64,000 nt of DNA. Source: Anaerolineales bacterium (lineage in GTDB: Bacteria > Chloroflexota > Anaerolineae > Anaerolineales > Villigracilaceae). Below the pieces are notes generated by a model. It was given only the letters and a program-made list of their open reading frames with translations, was not told where the DNA came from and did not search any database. The first letter of the stretch is position 1. Every line of letters begins with the position of its first letter. Positions 26,919 to 36,005 of the stretch are shown here, piece by piece. Location of the stretch: positions 1-64,000 of the forward strand of contig JABFSL010000002.1 in assembly GCA_013140605.1 (NCBI GenBank), read 5' to 3'. The position numbers were made by a program, and so were the translations under genes.

Positions 26919-28417
26919 AAACAAAAAATGTGATTATTATCGGGGCTGGCATTGGTGGAGTTGTCGCCGCAATTCATCTTGCTCAACACGGAATCAAAGT
27001 AACTGTGATTGAAAAGAACTCCCACCCCGGCGGACGCTGTGACCGTATCAGCCGCGAAGGTCATCACTTCGATACAGGGCCTACCCTGCTGGTCATGCCC
27101 TTGCTCTACGAAGCGGAGTTTACCGCGCTCGGAATATCCATGAGTAAAGTGTTGGATTTACAACGCGTCGACCCGACCTATCATCTGGTCTTTGATGACG
27201 GTAGTCAACTCGCGCTGACATCAGACATGAAGTCTTTGCAGGAGCAGCTTGAAACCTTCGAACATGGAAGTTTTGAAGGGTTCTTACGTTACATGGACGA
27301 GGGACATCGTCACTATCATCTTGGTATCGAGAAACTGGTTCGCCCCGATTTTCGCAAAGCATCCGATTTCTTCAAACTGAGTAACCTTCCTCTTGTTCAT
27401 CAAGTTAAACCGCTAACGAAACACTATGCCAACATGTCACACTATTTCGACGACCCGCGCCTGAAATCCGCGTTCACGTTTCAGGATGTGTACATGGGGC
27501 TGAGTCCATTCGAAGCACCTGCCACTTTCTCGATGATGCCCTACACCGAACTGGCGCATGGAGTTTGGTATCCCAAAGGCGGCATGTACAGCGTGGTCGA
27601 GGCGCTCACAAAACTTGCCCGCAATGCAGGCGTGGAATTTATCTTCGATGTGGCAGTCGAGCGCATTGAAGTCAACGAAAAATCTGCACGTGGCGTAATA
27701 GTGAATGGCACTTTGTTGGAAGCTGATGCGGTTCTTGCCAACGCCGATCTTCCTTACGTTTATCAGAATCTTCTTCCGCAGGATGGGCAGGCAGAAAAAC
27801 TCGCGCACAAGCGGTACTCCTGTTCAGTCGTTAGTTTCTTTTGGGGATTGGACAAGACATACGAATCACTTCCCCCGCATACCCTCTTCCTGGCAAGCGA
27901 TTACCGCGAGAATTTCGAATCGATCATTCGTGACCTGAGCCTGCCAGCCAATCCCAGTCTTTATATCCACGCCCCAGCCCGACTCGATCCATCCATGGCT
28001 CCAGAAGGACAGGATACTTTGATCGCGATTGTCCCCATTGGGCACATTTCTGAGAACGGAGAACAAGCGAAGCAGTCCTGTGGACAGGATTGGGCTGAAC
28101 TGCGCGATGAAGCACGCGGGCATGTTCTCCGCCGTTTGTCATCATTGGGAATTAGCGACCTTGAATCCCACATCAAATTTGAGATTAATTTCACCCCACC
28201 TTCATGGCGCAAACGCTATAACCTGATGAAAGGCTCCACACACGGACTGTGTCACAACCTGATGCAGTTGGGTTACTTCCGCCCTGATATTCAACACTCG
28301 CATTACCGCAATCTATATTTCACAGGCGCGAGCACGCGTCCCGGCACGGGAATGCCAACCGCAATGGTCTCAGGCCGCCAGTCTGCGCAACGGATCATGG
28401 ATGATCTGAAAAAATAA
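26915..28417 (+). CDS. crtI: phytoene desaturase (CrtI-type carotenoid oxidoreductase)
   Basis: The 500-residue flavoprotein begins with the FAD-binding motif IIIGAGIGGVVAAIHLAQHG and the following EKNSHPGGRCDRISREGHHFD of the CrtI family. The C-terminal ARPGTGMPTAMVSGRQSA (as TRPGTGMPTAMVSGRQ) is the carotenoid desaturase signature that closes the FAD site. It introduces double bonds into phytoene or a C30 equivalent. Start overlaps the synthase stop, so the two are translationally coupled and form the carotenoid pair of this window. Confidence 0.92.
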   Translation: MKTKNVIIIGAGIGGVVAAIHLAQHGIKVTVIEKNSHPGGRCDRISREGHHFDTGPTLLVMPLLYEAEFTALGISMSKVLDLQRVDPTYHLVFDDGSQLALTSDMKSLQEQLETFEHGSFEGFLRYMDEGHRHYHLGIEKLVRPDFRKASDFFKLSNLPLVHQVKPLTKHYANMSHYFDDPRLKSAFTFQDVYMGLSPFEAPATFSMMPYTELAHGVWYPKGGMYSVVEALTKLARNAGVEFIFDVAVERIEVNEKSARGVIVNGTLLEADAVLANADLPYVYQNLLPQDGQAEKLAHKRYSCSVVSFFWGLDKTYESLPPHTLFLASDYRENFESIIRDLSLPANPSLYIHAPARLDPSMAPEGQDTLIAIVPIGHISENGEQAKQSCGQDWAELRDEARGHVLRRLSSLGISDLESHIKFEINFTPPSWRKRYNLMKGSTHGLCHNLMQLGYFRPDIQHSHYRNLYFTGASTRPGTGMPTAMVSGRQSAQRIMDDLKK

Positions 28418-28435
28418 TTCTGTTTTGGAGAGAAC

Positions 28436-28909
28436 ATGGCTTTAAAAAGATGGTTGTATAAAGGCGGGCGCCCAAACATAATTGCCAAACTCCTAAATAA
28501 TGGTTGGGCGGTTATTCATTCATTGGGAATCTTCCCGAATTATCTGGTTACTCTGGAAGTAGTGGGCAGGCAATCAGGGAAATTGATCAGTTTTCCGCTA
28601 GTAATGATCGTAATGAACGGAGAAAGATATCTTGTGTCCATGTTGGGCCAGGATGTGAACTGGGTACGAAATATCAAGGCGGCTGGCGGAAAAGCAAACT
28701 TGCGGCACGGTATTCGCGAAGAAGTATTTTTGGAAGCAGTGGATGCGGCAAAGAGAGCCGCGATCATAAAAGCATACTTACAAATTGCGCCTGGGGCAAG
28801 ACCTCATATTTCAGCCCACAAAGATGCCCCCATCGCAGAATTTGAAAAAATAGCTTCAGCTTATCCAGTGTTTAGAATAGCTGCAAGAGATCAACACAAG
28901 GAGATATAA
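28436..28909 (+). CDS. nitroreductase family deazaflavin-dependent oxidoreductase
   Basis: The 157-residue protein resembles the DDN/F420-type split-barrel family: YLVTLEVVGRQSGKLISFPL is followed by GERYLVSMLGQDVNWVRNIKAAGG, the typical Gly-Gln-Asp/Ser-x-Trp-Val-x-Asn block. Members bind F420 or flavin and reduce diverse substrates. It begins 18 bases after crtI with GGAGAG upstream and could act on the same pathway or simply share the transcript. Confidence 0.88.
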   Translation: MALKRWLYKGGRPNIIAKLLNNGWAVIHSLGIFPNYLVTLEVVGRQSGKLISFPLVMIVMNGERYLVSMLGQDVNWVRNIKAAGGKANLRHGIREEVFLEAVDAAKRAAIIKAYLQIAPGARPHISAHKDAPIAEFEKIASAYPVFRIAARDQHKEI

Positions 28910-28910
28910 A

Positions 28911-28967
28911 ATGGACACAAACAGAAAGGCCGCAATATTGGTTAAAGGCATAAAGGAGTGCGAATGA
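28911..28967 (+). CDS. 18-residue ORF, stub of a DUF4386-type gene
   Basis: AAGGAG lies seven bases before the ATG, and the product starts [13 protein letters not shown], the usual beginning of DUF4386 proteins, then stops after 18 codons. Its TGA overlaps the ATG of the dehydrogenase gene (ATGA). It looks like the retained 5' end of a deleted gene, now a short leader that couples translation of the dehydrogenase. Confidence 0.55.
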   Translation: MDTNRKAAILVKGIKECE

Positions 28968-29962
28968 ATACAAAAATGAAAGCCATTATTGTTACAAAAT
29001 ACGGTCCACCTGAAGTTCTTGAAGTGAGACAGGTGGACAAACCTGCTCCCAAAGACAATGAAGTTTTGATCAGAATTCACGCCACAGCGGTGGTCGCAAC
29101 CGACCCCCAATTTCGAAAAGGCGACCCATTTATTACGAGATTTTTCACCGGGCTGACGAAACCCAAGCATTCGATTCCGGGTGACGTACTCGCCGGGGAA
29201 ATTGAGTCTGTCGGCAAAGATGTAACTTTGTACAAAACAGGCGATCAAGTCTTTGCCGCTTGTGCCATGACTCAGGGCGGTCAGGCTGAATACATCTGCC
29301 TGCCGGAAGATGGGCCGCTGGCAATAAAGCCGGTCAACATGAGCTACGAGGAGGCGGCTGGCGTCCCTGACGGCGGATTGGGCGCATTAAATTTCCTGCG
29401 TGATGCTGCCCAAATCCAGAGCGGGCAAACCATTCTCATCAACGGCGCTTCTGGATCGGTCGGCACGTACGCGGTTCAACTCGCCATTTACTTTGAAACC
29501 CAGGTGACCGGGGTATGCAGTACCTCCAATGTTGAGTTGGTTAGATCGCTGGGCGCCCATAAGATGATTGATTACACAAAAGAGGATTTTACTAAAAACG
29601 GTCAGACTTACGACATCATTTTCGATGCGGTCGGCAAGAGCTCATTTTCGCAGTGTAAAAACTCGCTCACTCAAAAAGGAGTCTATGTCACCAGTGTCCC
29701 CACGCTAGATTTCCTGCTTGGCATGTTATTGACTTCAAAAAGCAAAGGCAAAAAAGCAGCCTTTGTGGCTCCGGGGTTGCGCTCATCCAGCGAAAAGACG
29801 AAAGACCTTATCTTCCTCAAAGAGCTGATCGAGGCAGGGAAAATAAGATCGGTCATTGATCGGCGTTATCCGTTGGAACAGGTTGTCGAGGCGCACAGAT
29901 ACGTGGAGGCGGGACACAAAAAGGGGAATGTTGTCATCACTGTGGAGCATGAAAGCAAATAA
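28964..29962 (+). CDS. zinc-free MDR-family dehydrogenase, paralogue of 17230-18198
   Basis: The 332-residue protein has the MDR two-domain layout: [19 protein letters not shown] in the first domain and [19 protein letters not shown] in the nucleotide-binding domain. It lacks the zinc cysteines. It aligns over its whole length with the protein at 17230-18198, including [19 protein letters not shown], so the two arose by duplication. AAAGGAG is five bases before the ATG at 28964. NAD(P)H-dependent reduction of a quinone or enone is likely; substrate unknown. Confidence 0.9.
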   Translation: MNTKMKAIIVTKYGPPEVLEVRQVDKPAPKDNEVLIRIHATAVVATDPQFRKGDPFITRFFTGLTKPKHSIPGDVLAGEIESVGKDVTLYKTGDQVFAACAMTQGGQAEYICLPEDGPLAIKPVNMSYEEAAGVPDGGLGALNFLRDAAQIQSGQTILINGASGSVGTYAVQLAIYFETQVTGVCSTSNVELVRSLGAHKMIDYTKEDFTKNGQTYDIIFDAVGKSSFSQCKNSLTQKGVYVTSVPTLDFLLGMLLTSKSKGKKAAFVAPGLRSSSEKTKDLIFLKELIEAGKIRSVIDRRYPLEQVVEAHRYVEAGHKKGNVVITVEHESK

Positions 29963-30008
29963 CGATCCATACCGCAGAAATATCATTGCTGAATTCTAAG
30001 TAAAAATG

Positions 30009-31421
30009 TTATTTACACCCCACTGATTCCCACTGCGGATGCATGGACTTCCATGCATCGACGGCTTGCTTCATTTCATTGACAGCTTCCTGCCAGGCTT
30101 GCTCGGGATCATTGCCATTTGCAACATCTTGCAGCATGGTGTCCACTATGCCAGGCGTGCCAAAGACTTCCCAGGCCCAGGGTGGGGCGATGTCGGAGCG
30201 GGTGAATTTTCCTCCACTAACAGATCCCATGTTCATGGCAGGGTGATTGGTGAAGGCAGACCAATCATAAAAGGATTGAATCCAATCAGCGTGAGTTTGT
30301 GTGTATGCGGATGGGTTAATCAATGTTTCTTCGCGGACTGAATTCAACGGTGGGATCATATGTCCAGGCAGGACATTATCGTAGCGTAATAATCTATCGC
30401 CGCTGACCAGCCATTGCAGGAAGGCTTTGGCTTCGGTTTGATTCTTCGTGCCAGATGCAATCGCGAAGCGACTCCACACACCGAGAGTCACTTTTTGTTG
30501 GCCCCAAGGCGGGAAGATGACTGTGACTTTATCAGCTAGTTCGGGATGTGACTCTTCAAGTTGCACACCGAGGCGACCCGCATACATTGCCATCGCAACG
30601 CGCCCATTGACGAAGGCGTCTATTTGTTCGGGGAAGCCCCAGGTGGTGAATCCAGGCGGGGCGTATTGAGTAAGCGCCTGCCAGCGGCGGACTGCTTCAA
30701 GGGCCTGCGGTTCTCCGAACGCGACTCCCCCATCGCAGGTGAAATAGTCGCCGCCGTTCTGCCAGAGGAAAGTGGAGAAGTAATTGACAGTGGCAATATT
30801 TTGTCCAGCGGGCAGGGCAATGCCATAGGTCTGATTATTCGTGAGAATCTTCGCGGCTCTCAAAACTTCATCGTATGTTGAAGGAAGGGGAAGTCCCGCC
30901 TGCTCAAATAAATCTTTACGAACCCACAAGCCATACACACTGACCGCATATGGCACAGCATATGTTGTTTCATTTTGGCGGAAGAGACTGCCTTCGACAA
31001 AATCATCCGCGCCGATATTTGTAACCACGTCATCAAGCGGAAGCAGATAGCCCGCGTCTGCCCATTGGGACATGAGAGCTGGTTCGATTTCAAAGATTCC
31101 TAGATCAGCGCCTGAGGCAAGGGACGTGAGAAGCCGTGTTCCGCGTGATGCGGGCGAAGCAATGACAATGTCCACTTCGATGCCTGGGTTGAGATTTTGG
31201 TATTCAGTAATAAGGGATTGCAAAACGGCGAGCTGGTCGGGGTCGCTTTCGGTGGTGAAGAACGGAATGATTTTCAGGGTGGATGAATCTGTCGAAGCAG
31301 AATCAGGCGCAGGCGGAGTCTGAAGCGGTTGAGTTGCAGAGGAGGAACATCCGATTAGGAGAGTCAGAATCAAAACGGGGAAAAATGCCTGGAGACGCGA
31401 AATCCCAAAAAGTTTTTTCAT
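30009..31421 (-). CDS. ABC transporter extracellular substrate-binding lipoprotein (family 1)
   Basis: The 470-residue protein begins with a lipoprotein signal ending LTLLIGCSSS (Cys25). The body contains LAVLQSLITEYQNLNPGIEVDIV, then GADLGIFEIEPALMSQWADAGYLLPLDD, hallmarks of family 1 (sugar-type) binding proteins. It captures a solute outside the membrane for a permease. It begins four bases after the PrpD-like gene and is the last gene of that minus-strand cluster. The permease in the cluster is of the iron/aminoethylphosphonate type, so its true transport partner is unclear. Confidence 0.88.
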   Translation of the reverse strand: MKKLFGISRLQAFFPVLILTLLIGCSSSATQPLQTPPAPDSASTDSSTLKIIPFFTTESDPDQLAVLQSLITEYQNLNPGIEVDIVIASPASRGTRLLTSLASGADLGIFEIEPALMSQWADAGYLLPLDDVVTNIGADDFVEGSLFRQNETTYAVPYAVSVYGLWVRKDLFEQAGLPLPSTYDEVLRAAKILTNNQTYGIALPAGQNIATVNYFSTFLWQNGGDYFTCDGGVAFGEPQALEAVRRWQALTQYAPPGFTTWGFPEQIDAFVNGRVAMAMYAGRLGVQLEESHPELADKVTVIFPPWGQQKVTLGVWSRFAIASGTKNQTEAKAFLQWLVSGDRLLRYDNVLPGHMIPPLNSVREETLINPSAYTQTHADWIQSFYDWSAFTNHPAMNMGSVSGGKFTRSDIAPPWAWEVFGTPGIVDTMLQDVANGNDPEQAWQEAVNEMKQAVDAWKSMHPQWESVGCK

Positions 31422-31425
31422 GTTC

Positions 31426-32868
31426 CTATTTTACGACAAAGAGATTCATGAACTCGTGTGTGGGGGTGTCTTCGAGCTTTTGCGGATTGGAAAAGAGGTC
31501 GAGAGTGGCTGCGATGCGGTCTTCGGGAAAGCGCGTGGCAAGATTGGCTTTGAATTTTTCAATGAGCAGCGGGATGCCTTCGGCGCGTCGTCGGCGATGA
31601 CCGAGAGGATATTCAACAATGACATTTTCAGTGGAAGTTCCATCTTTGAAAAAGATTTGCACGGCGTTGGCAATGGAACGTTTTTCGGGGTCGAGATAAT
31701 CGGCGCTGTATCTTTTATTTTCGATGACTTGCATCTTCGCACGGAGCGAATCAATACGCGGGTCGGATGCGACGTTGTCTTCGTAATCATCAGCAGTGAG
31801 ACGACCGAAGATGAGCGGGACGGCGGTCATGTATTGGATGCAGTGGTCGCGGTCGGCGGGGTTGTGAAGCGGACCCGTCTTATCAATGATGCGAATCGCG
31901 GACTCGTGCGTGGTGATGACGATGCGTTCGATGTCGTTGAGACAGTCCTTGATTTGCGGATGCAAAATCAGCGCGCATTCGACGGCGGTCTGCGCATGGA
32001 ATTCGGCAGGGAAGGAAATTTTGAAGAGCACGTTCTCCATCACGTACGATTCATACGGACGCTGAAACTTGAATGGCTGTCCTTTAAATGAAACATCATA
32101 GAAGCCCCATGTGGGAGCGGTCAATGCGGTGGGATAACCCATCTCGCCTTTCATCGCCATAAGCGCGAGTTGAACAGAGCGCGAGGTCGCGTCACCTGCC
32201 GCCCAGGATTTGCGCGAGCCTGTGTTGGGTGCGTGGCGATAGGTGCGTAACGATTGTCCGTCAATCCATGCGTTGGAGAGAGCGTTGATGATGGTCTCTT
32301 TATCGCCGCCGAGCATATGGGTGACAACAGCAGTGGAGGCAACCTTGACGAGGAGGACATGATCAAGACCGACACGGTTGAAACTGTTTTCGAGTGCGAG
32401 GATGCCTTGGATTTCGTGGGCTTTAATGGCGGCGGTGAGAACATTGTGAATAGTAATTGGTAATTGGTTATTAGCGACATTTTTGCGCGAGAGATAATCG
32501 GCAACCATGAGGATTGCGCCGAGATTATCAGAGGGATGTCCCCATTCGGCGGCGAGCCAGGTGTCGTTGTAATCAAGCCAGCGGATCATGGAGCCGAGGT
32601 TGAACGCAGCGGTGACAGGGTCGAGGATGTAATCCGTGCCTGGGACGCGCGCGCCGTTGGGAACGATGGTTCCATCCACAATCGGGCCGAGTAATTTTGT
32701 GCATTCGGGAAAGTTGAGTGCGAGCATGGCACAGCCAAGCGCGTCCATGAGACAGTAACGCGCAGTCTCATAGGCAAGGTCACTGGTGACTTGGTAATTA
32801 GTCACGTACTCGGCGATGTCAACGAGTTCTTTGTCTGGTGCGGGGCGGAGGTTTGGGGTGTGAGTCAT
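31426..32868 (-). CDS. MmgE/PrpD family dehydratase
   Basis: The 480-residue protein resembles 2-methylcitrate dehydratase Prp[40 protein letters not shown] near residue 100, and [16 protein letters not shown]. PrpD removes water from 2-methylcitrate; relatives act on other tricarboxylic or related acids. The start is set at ATG 32868. A short peptide NNQLPIT near residue 135 comes from an inserted A-T rich repeat. A PrpB-like lyase is upstream in the same cluster, but no methylcitrate synthase is present, so the acid may be imported. Confidence 0.88.
   Translation of the reverse strand: MTHTPNLRPAPDKELVDIAEYVTNYQVTSDLAYETARYCLMDALGCAMLALNFPECTKLLGPIVDGTIVPNGARVPGTDYILDPVTAAFNLGSMIRWLDYNDTWLAAEWGHPSDNLGAILMVADYLSRKNVANNQLPITIHNVLTAAIKAHEIQGILALENSFNRVGLDHVLLVKVASTAVVTHMLGGDKETIINALSNAWIDGQSLRTYRHAPNTGSRKSWAAGDATSRSVQLALMAMKGEMGYPTALTAPTWGFYDVSFKGQPFKFQRPYESYVMENVLFKISFPAEFHAQTAVECALILHPQIKDCLNDIERIVITTHESAIRIIDKTGPLHNPADRDHCIQYMTAVPLIFGRLTADDYEDNVASDPRIDSLRAKMQVIENKRYSADYLDPEKRSIANAVQIFFKDGTSTENVIVEYPLGHRRRRAEGIPLLIEKFKANLATRFPEDRIAATLDLFSNPQKLEDTPTHEFMNLFVVK
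32448..32474. repeat. AATTGGTAATTGG-type repeat inside the PrpD-like gene
   Basis: GTAATTGGTAATTGGTTATT is a member of a known class of simple repeats that spreads in genomes. Here it encodes NNQLPIT, an in-frame insertion in a surface loop. Confidence 0.6.
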
Positions 32869-32883
32869 TTTTGAAAAAAAAAT

Positions 32884-32965
32884 TAAACACGAAGGACACA
32901 AAGGTCACGAAGGAAATACAAGAACATCTTTTTTCCCTTTGTGTACTTCGTGTCCTTTGTGTTTA
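32884..32965. repeat. inverted repeat, ACACGAAGGACAC type
   Basis: A 29-base arm (32884-32912, TAAACACGAAGGACAC...) returns in inverted form at 32937-32965 with few mismatches. It lies between the ABC ATPase and PrpD-like genes and would form a strong hairpin in the mRNA. Repeats of this kind occur across unrelated bacterial phyla. Confidence 0.8.
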
Positions 32966-32976
32966 AATAATTAACC

Positions 32977-34071
32977 TTATCCTGCCAGCAAGATAATCGA
33001 ATCAGGCGGCAAATACATAAACAAGCTGTCGCCTTGAATCGCGTCTGTGGATTCGAGCCGCAGAGAGCCGCCAGAGGTTTCAACGGTGTACTGCCATTTT
33101 GAACCGAGATAGGTGCGAGTGGTAATCTGCGCCTTGACCGTGTTCTCGCGTTCCGACGCGCCTTCGGTCAACACTTCCACGCGCTCCGAGCGGATGGCTA
33201 CCGCAGTCTGCTCGCCTTCCTTCCAAACGTAATCTGATTTATTTTCTTTGCGAATATTCAGCAATTCACCCGAAGCAAGTTTCAGCGTGGCTTTTTTGCC
33301 GTCCACGTTTTGAAGGATGCCCGTGATAAATGAAGTCACACCGATGAACTCAGCCACGAATCGATTCGCGGGGCGTTCATAAATTTCTTCGGGCGGCGCA
33401 TACTGTTGCAGCTTGCCCATCGACATAACCGCGATCATATCGGACATGGCGAACGCCTCCGATTGATCGTGCGTGACGTACACTGTTGTAATCCCAAGCT
33501 GTTGCTGCAATCCACGCAGCCAGATGCGCGCGCTCTCGCGGATCTTCGCGTCGAGGTTGGAAAGCGGTTCATCGAGCAACAAAACTTTGGGACGACTGAC
33601 CACGGCACGAGCGAGGGCAACGCGTTGCTGTTGTCCGCCTGAAAGCTGGAAGGGATACCGATCCGCCAGTTCTTCCAATCCGACTAGTGCGAGGCTTTCC
33701 TGTACCCGCTGCTTGATCTCATCCGAGGGGCGTTTCTGCAATTTGAGAGCGAACGCCACGTTATCGAATACTTTCATGTGCGGCCAAAGCGCATACGATT
33801 GAAAGACCATGCCGAGGTGACGCTGCTCAGGCGGCAGGATCAGGTCACGCGCCGTGTCAGTCATTACGAAGTCACCGACGCGGATCGAGCCAGCAGTCGG
33901 TTGTTCGAGTCCAGCCACGCAGTTGAGGGTGGTGCTTTTGCCGCAGCCCGATGGCCCAAGCAGTGTGGTGAACGTTCCCTCTTTGACGGTGATGTTCACA
34001 TCCGCGATGGCCACCGAATTGGATGTGACAAATTGTTTGGTCAAGCCTTCGATGATCAGATCGTTATTCAT
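32977..34071 (-). CDS. ABC transporter ATP-binding protein (Fe3+/2-aminoethylphosphonate/polyamine type)
   Basis: The 364-residue ATPase has Walker A GPSGCGKST (about residues 39-47), the Q-loop at MVFQSYALWPH, signature LSGGQQQRVALARA, Walker B VLLLDEPLSNLD, and the H-loop in VYVTHDQSEA. A C-terminal TOBE domain (VAIRSERVEVLTE) follows. It energises uptake through the permease whose 3' end it overlaps by eight bases. The class fits FbpC/PotA/PhnT proteins. Confidence 0.93.
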   Translation of the reverse strand: MNNDLIIEGLTKQFVTSNSVAIADVNITVKEGTFTTLLGPSGCGKSTTLNCVAGLEQPTAGSIRVGDFVMTDTARDLILPPEQRHLGMVFQSYALWPHMKVFDNVAFALKLQKRPSDEIKQRVQESLALVGLEELADRYPFQLSGGQQQRVALARAVVSRPKVLLLDEPLSNLDAKIRESARIWLRGLQQQLGITTVYVTHDQSEAFAMSDMIAVMSMGKLQQYAPPEEIYERPANRFVAEFIGVTSFITGILQNVDGKKATLKLASGELLNIRKENKSDYVWKEGEQTAVAIRSERVEVLTEGASERENTVKAQITTRTYLGSKWQYTVETSGGSLRLESTDAIQGDSLFMYLPPDSIILLAG

Positions 34072-35788
34072 GGAGTTTCACTCCCATTAATTTTCTTGCG
34101 CCGATGATGAGCACGGCGGTGATCGCCATTTGGATGGTGGAAAGAGCCGCTACAGGCTCCGCCCCGCCCTGTTTCCACAACTCAAGCATGGTCGTCCCGA
34201 TGACGCGTGATCCCTCCGCAACGAGGAACAACGCGGTCGAATATTCCTTCAAAAATGAAATCGCCAGCAGGATGTATCCCGAAACCAGTGCAGGCTTCAA
34301 GATGGGAAGCAGGATGTGACGAATTGTCCCCAGCCAGGTCGCGCCCGCAACTCGTCCCGCCCTGTCGAGTTCATCTGACACTTGAAGCACTGCGGGACTG
34401 ACGGCGCTGAATCCCAGCGGCAGGTAACGCATGATGAACGCAATGGATATGGCAATGATGGTGTTTCGCAGGGAGCCAAGCCCAGGCACGAGCAGGAAGG
34501 CCCACAAAAAACCAATGCCCACTATGATGCCAGGAAAAGCGCGCGGATAAAGCGCCATGTACTTGACCGCATTGCGATATTTAAATGTCGAACGATACGC
34601 GATGAGCGCCGCAACCGCCATAAAGACAATGCCAATTGCGGCGGCAAAGATCGAGATGTTAATGCTGTTGACCACCGATTGACGATATGCAGGGCTGCCA
34701 AAAATTCCCTGATAATTTTCAAGTGTAAGCATTTTGAGCGGATTCATAAACGGGCTGAGGAACGGGACAAAAGATGTCAACACGATACAGCCCAACGGAA
34801 GAATGATGCCGAGCAGGACATACAGCCCGACAAATAATGAAACGATGCCTTTCCAGCCTCCGAGGTCAATGGCTTTGGGGCGGGTCGCTTTTCCACCGAC
34901 AGTCACAAAGCGGCGTTCAAGGGAAACGAGTTTGCTTTGCATGTACACGAGTCCCGTCACGAGAATGACCACCAACACAGCAACAGCCGCCACCGCACCC
35001 TGATCCTTGTTCACGCCGACCACGCCAATCACGTAGAGATATGTCGCCAGCGTATCGATGCCAACTGAGTTACCCAACACCAGCGGAATAGACAATAATT
35101 CAAATGACGAAACTAATGTCAGTAAGGCGCTGTAGGTGATGGCGGGCCGCAGAAGTGGAATGGTGACGCTCCAAATCGTGCGAAACGGGGATGCGCCGCC
35201 GATCCGTGCCGCTGATTCCAATTGTGGGTCTGCAAGAGCGAGCGAAGAAGTTGCGTATAAAAATGTGTAGGGAATGTAATACATCGCCGAGACAATGACG
35301 ATGCCGCCAAAACTATAGAGTTGCCAGATCGGCAATTTGAGCGTGCGCACCAGAATGGTGCCAAATCCCTGCGGACCATACATCTGCATCCACGCGAAAG
35401 CCAGCACGAGCGGAGAGACGTAATACGGAATCGTGACCAGATTGGAATATAAATTCCGCAAAGGGATGTTCGTGCGGTTGATAATGACTGCCAGCACGAT
35501 GCCGATGATCACCGCAATGATCGTGGTTGCCACGGCAAAAGCGGCGGTGTAAACGAGCACATCCCAGAAGCGCGCATTGCCAAGCAGGTTGGTATAGTTA
35601 TCAAACGTAAAGGCGCGGTTTTCTTCATACAAAGGTTTCGACATGAAACTTTGCAGGATGATCGGCCAGGCGGGAAAAGCCACCAGCAAGGCTGTCACGA
35701 TCACGACCAGCCATTGAACGCCAGAATCCCATGAAAATTTGGGACGGGTGGTTGCTATGGGGCGGAGATTTTGTTCCACAGTTGTCAT
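34064..35788 (-). CDS. ABC transporter permease, duplicated FbpB-type
   Basis: The 574-residue protein contains two permease halves with about twelve membrane helices, each with an EAA-like loop (AARIGGASPFRTIWSVTIPLL and AGRVAGATWLGTIRHILLPIL). This double form is typical of iron(III) and 2-aminoethylphosphonate importers. ATG 35788 with GGAG upstream is preferred over the frame start at 35806. It lies between the binding protein and ATPase genes and completes the importer. Confidence 0.92.
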   Translation of the reverse strand: MTTVEQNLRPIATTRPKFSWDSGVQWLVVIVTALLVAFPAWPIILQSFMSKPLYEENRAFTFDNYTNLLGNARFWDVLVYTAAFAVATTIIAVIIGIVLAVIINRTNIPLRNLYSNLVTIPYYVSPLVLAFAWMQMYGPQGFGTILVRTLKLPIWQLYSFGGIVIVSAMYYIPYTFLYATSSLALADPQLESAARIGGASPFRTIWSVTIPLLRPAITYSALLTLVSSFELLSIPLVLGNSVGIDTLATYLYVIGVVGVNKDQGAVAAVAVLVVILVTGLVYMQSKLVSLERRFVTVGGKATRPKAIDLGGWKGIVSLFVGLYVLLGIILPLGCIVLTSFVPFLSPFMNPLKMLTLENYQGIFGSPAYRQSVVNSINISIFAAAIGIVFMAVAALIAYRSTFKYRNAVKYMALYPRAFPGIIVGIGFLWAFLLVPGLGSLRNTIIAISIAFIMRYLPLGFSAVSPAVLQVSDELDRAGRVAGATWLGTIRHILLPILKPALVSGYILLAISFLKEYSTALFLVAEGSRVIGTTMLELWKQGGAEPVAALSTIQMAITAVLIIGARKLMGVKLHE

Positions 35789-35814
35789 TGGAGGGGTTCT
35801 CCACAAATCATTCC

Positions 35815-35889
35815 ATGTCGCTGCGAGCGTTCTGTGCGAGGCAGCCTCCTCTTGAATGGGGGTTGCTTCCCGTAGGCTCGCAACGACAT
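35815..35889. repeat. palindromic repeat, ATGTCGTTGCGAGC type
   Basis: ATGTCGCTGCGAGC at one end returns as GGCTCGCAACGACAT at the other, with GAGGCAGCC and GGTTGC inside. It belongs to the widespread 'GTCATTGCGAG' class of intergenic palindromes. It lies between the permease and binding protein genes. Confidence 0.8.
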
Positions 35890-35899
35890 AGACTTTTGA

Positions 35900-35993
35900 A
35901 AGGTCGGCGGTTGAATCTTCAGTACCGCAAGATTTATCTTGCCACCAAGGGCAACGTGAACGTTGCAGTACATTTATCTCAACCGCCGACCTT
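35900..35993. repeat. cruciform repeat with 15-base perfect arms
   Basis: AAGGTCGGCGGTTGA (35900-35914) and TCAACCGCCGACCTT (35979-35993) are perfect reverse complements. Between them lie smaller hairpins, GCAAGAT/ATCTTGC and GCAACGT/ACGTTGC. It fills the space between the binding protein stop and the neighbouring palindrome. Confidence 0.85.
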
Positions 35994-36005
35994 CCAGATA
36001 ATTAA

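Noticed and set aside
31420-32091. 223-residue plus-strand ORF opposite the PrpD-like gene
   Set aside because: Shadow frame; the minus-strand protein has clear PrpD motifs throughout.
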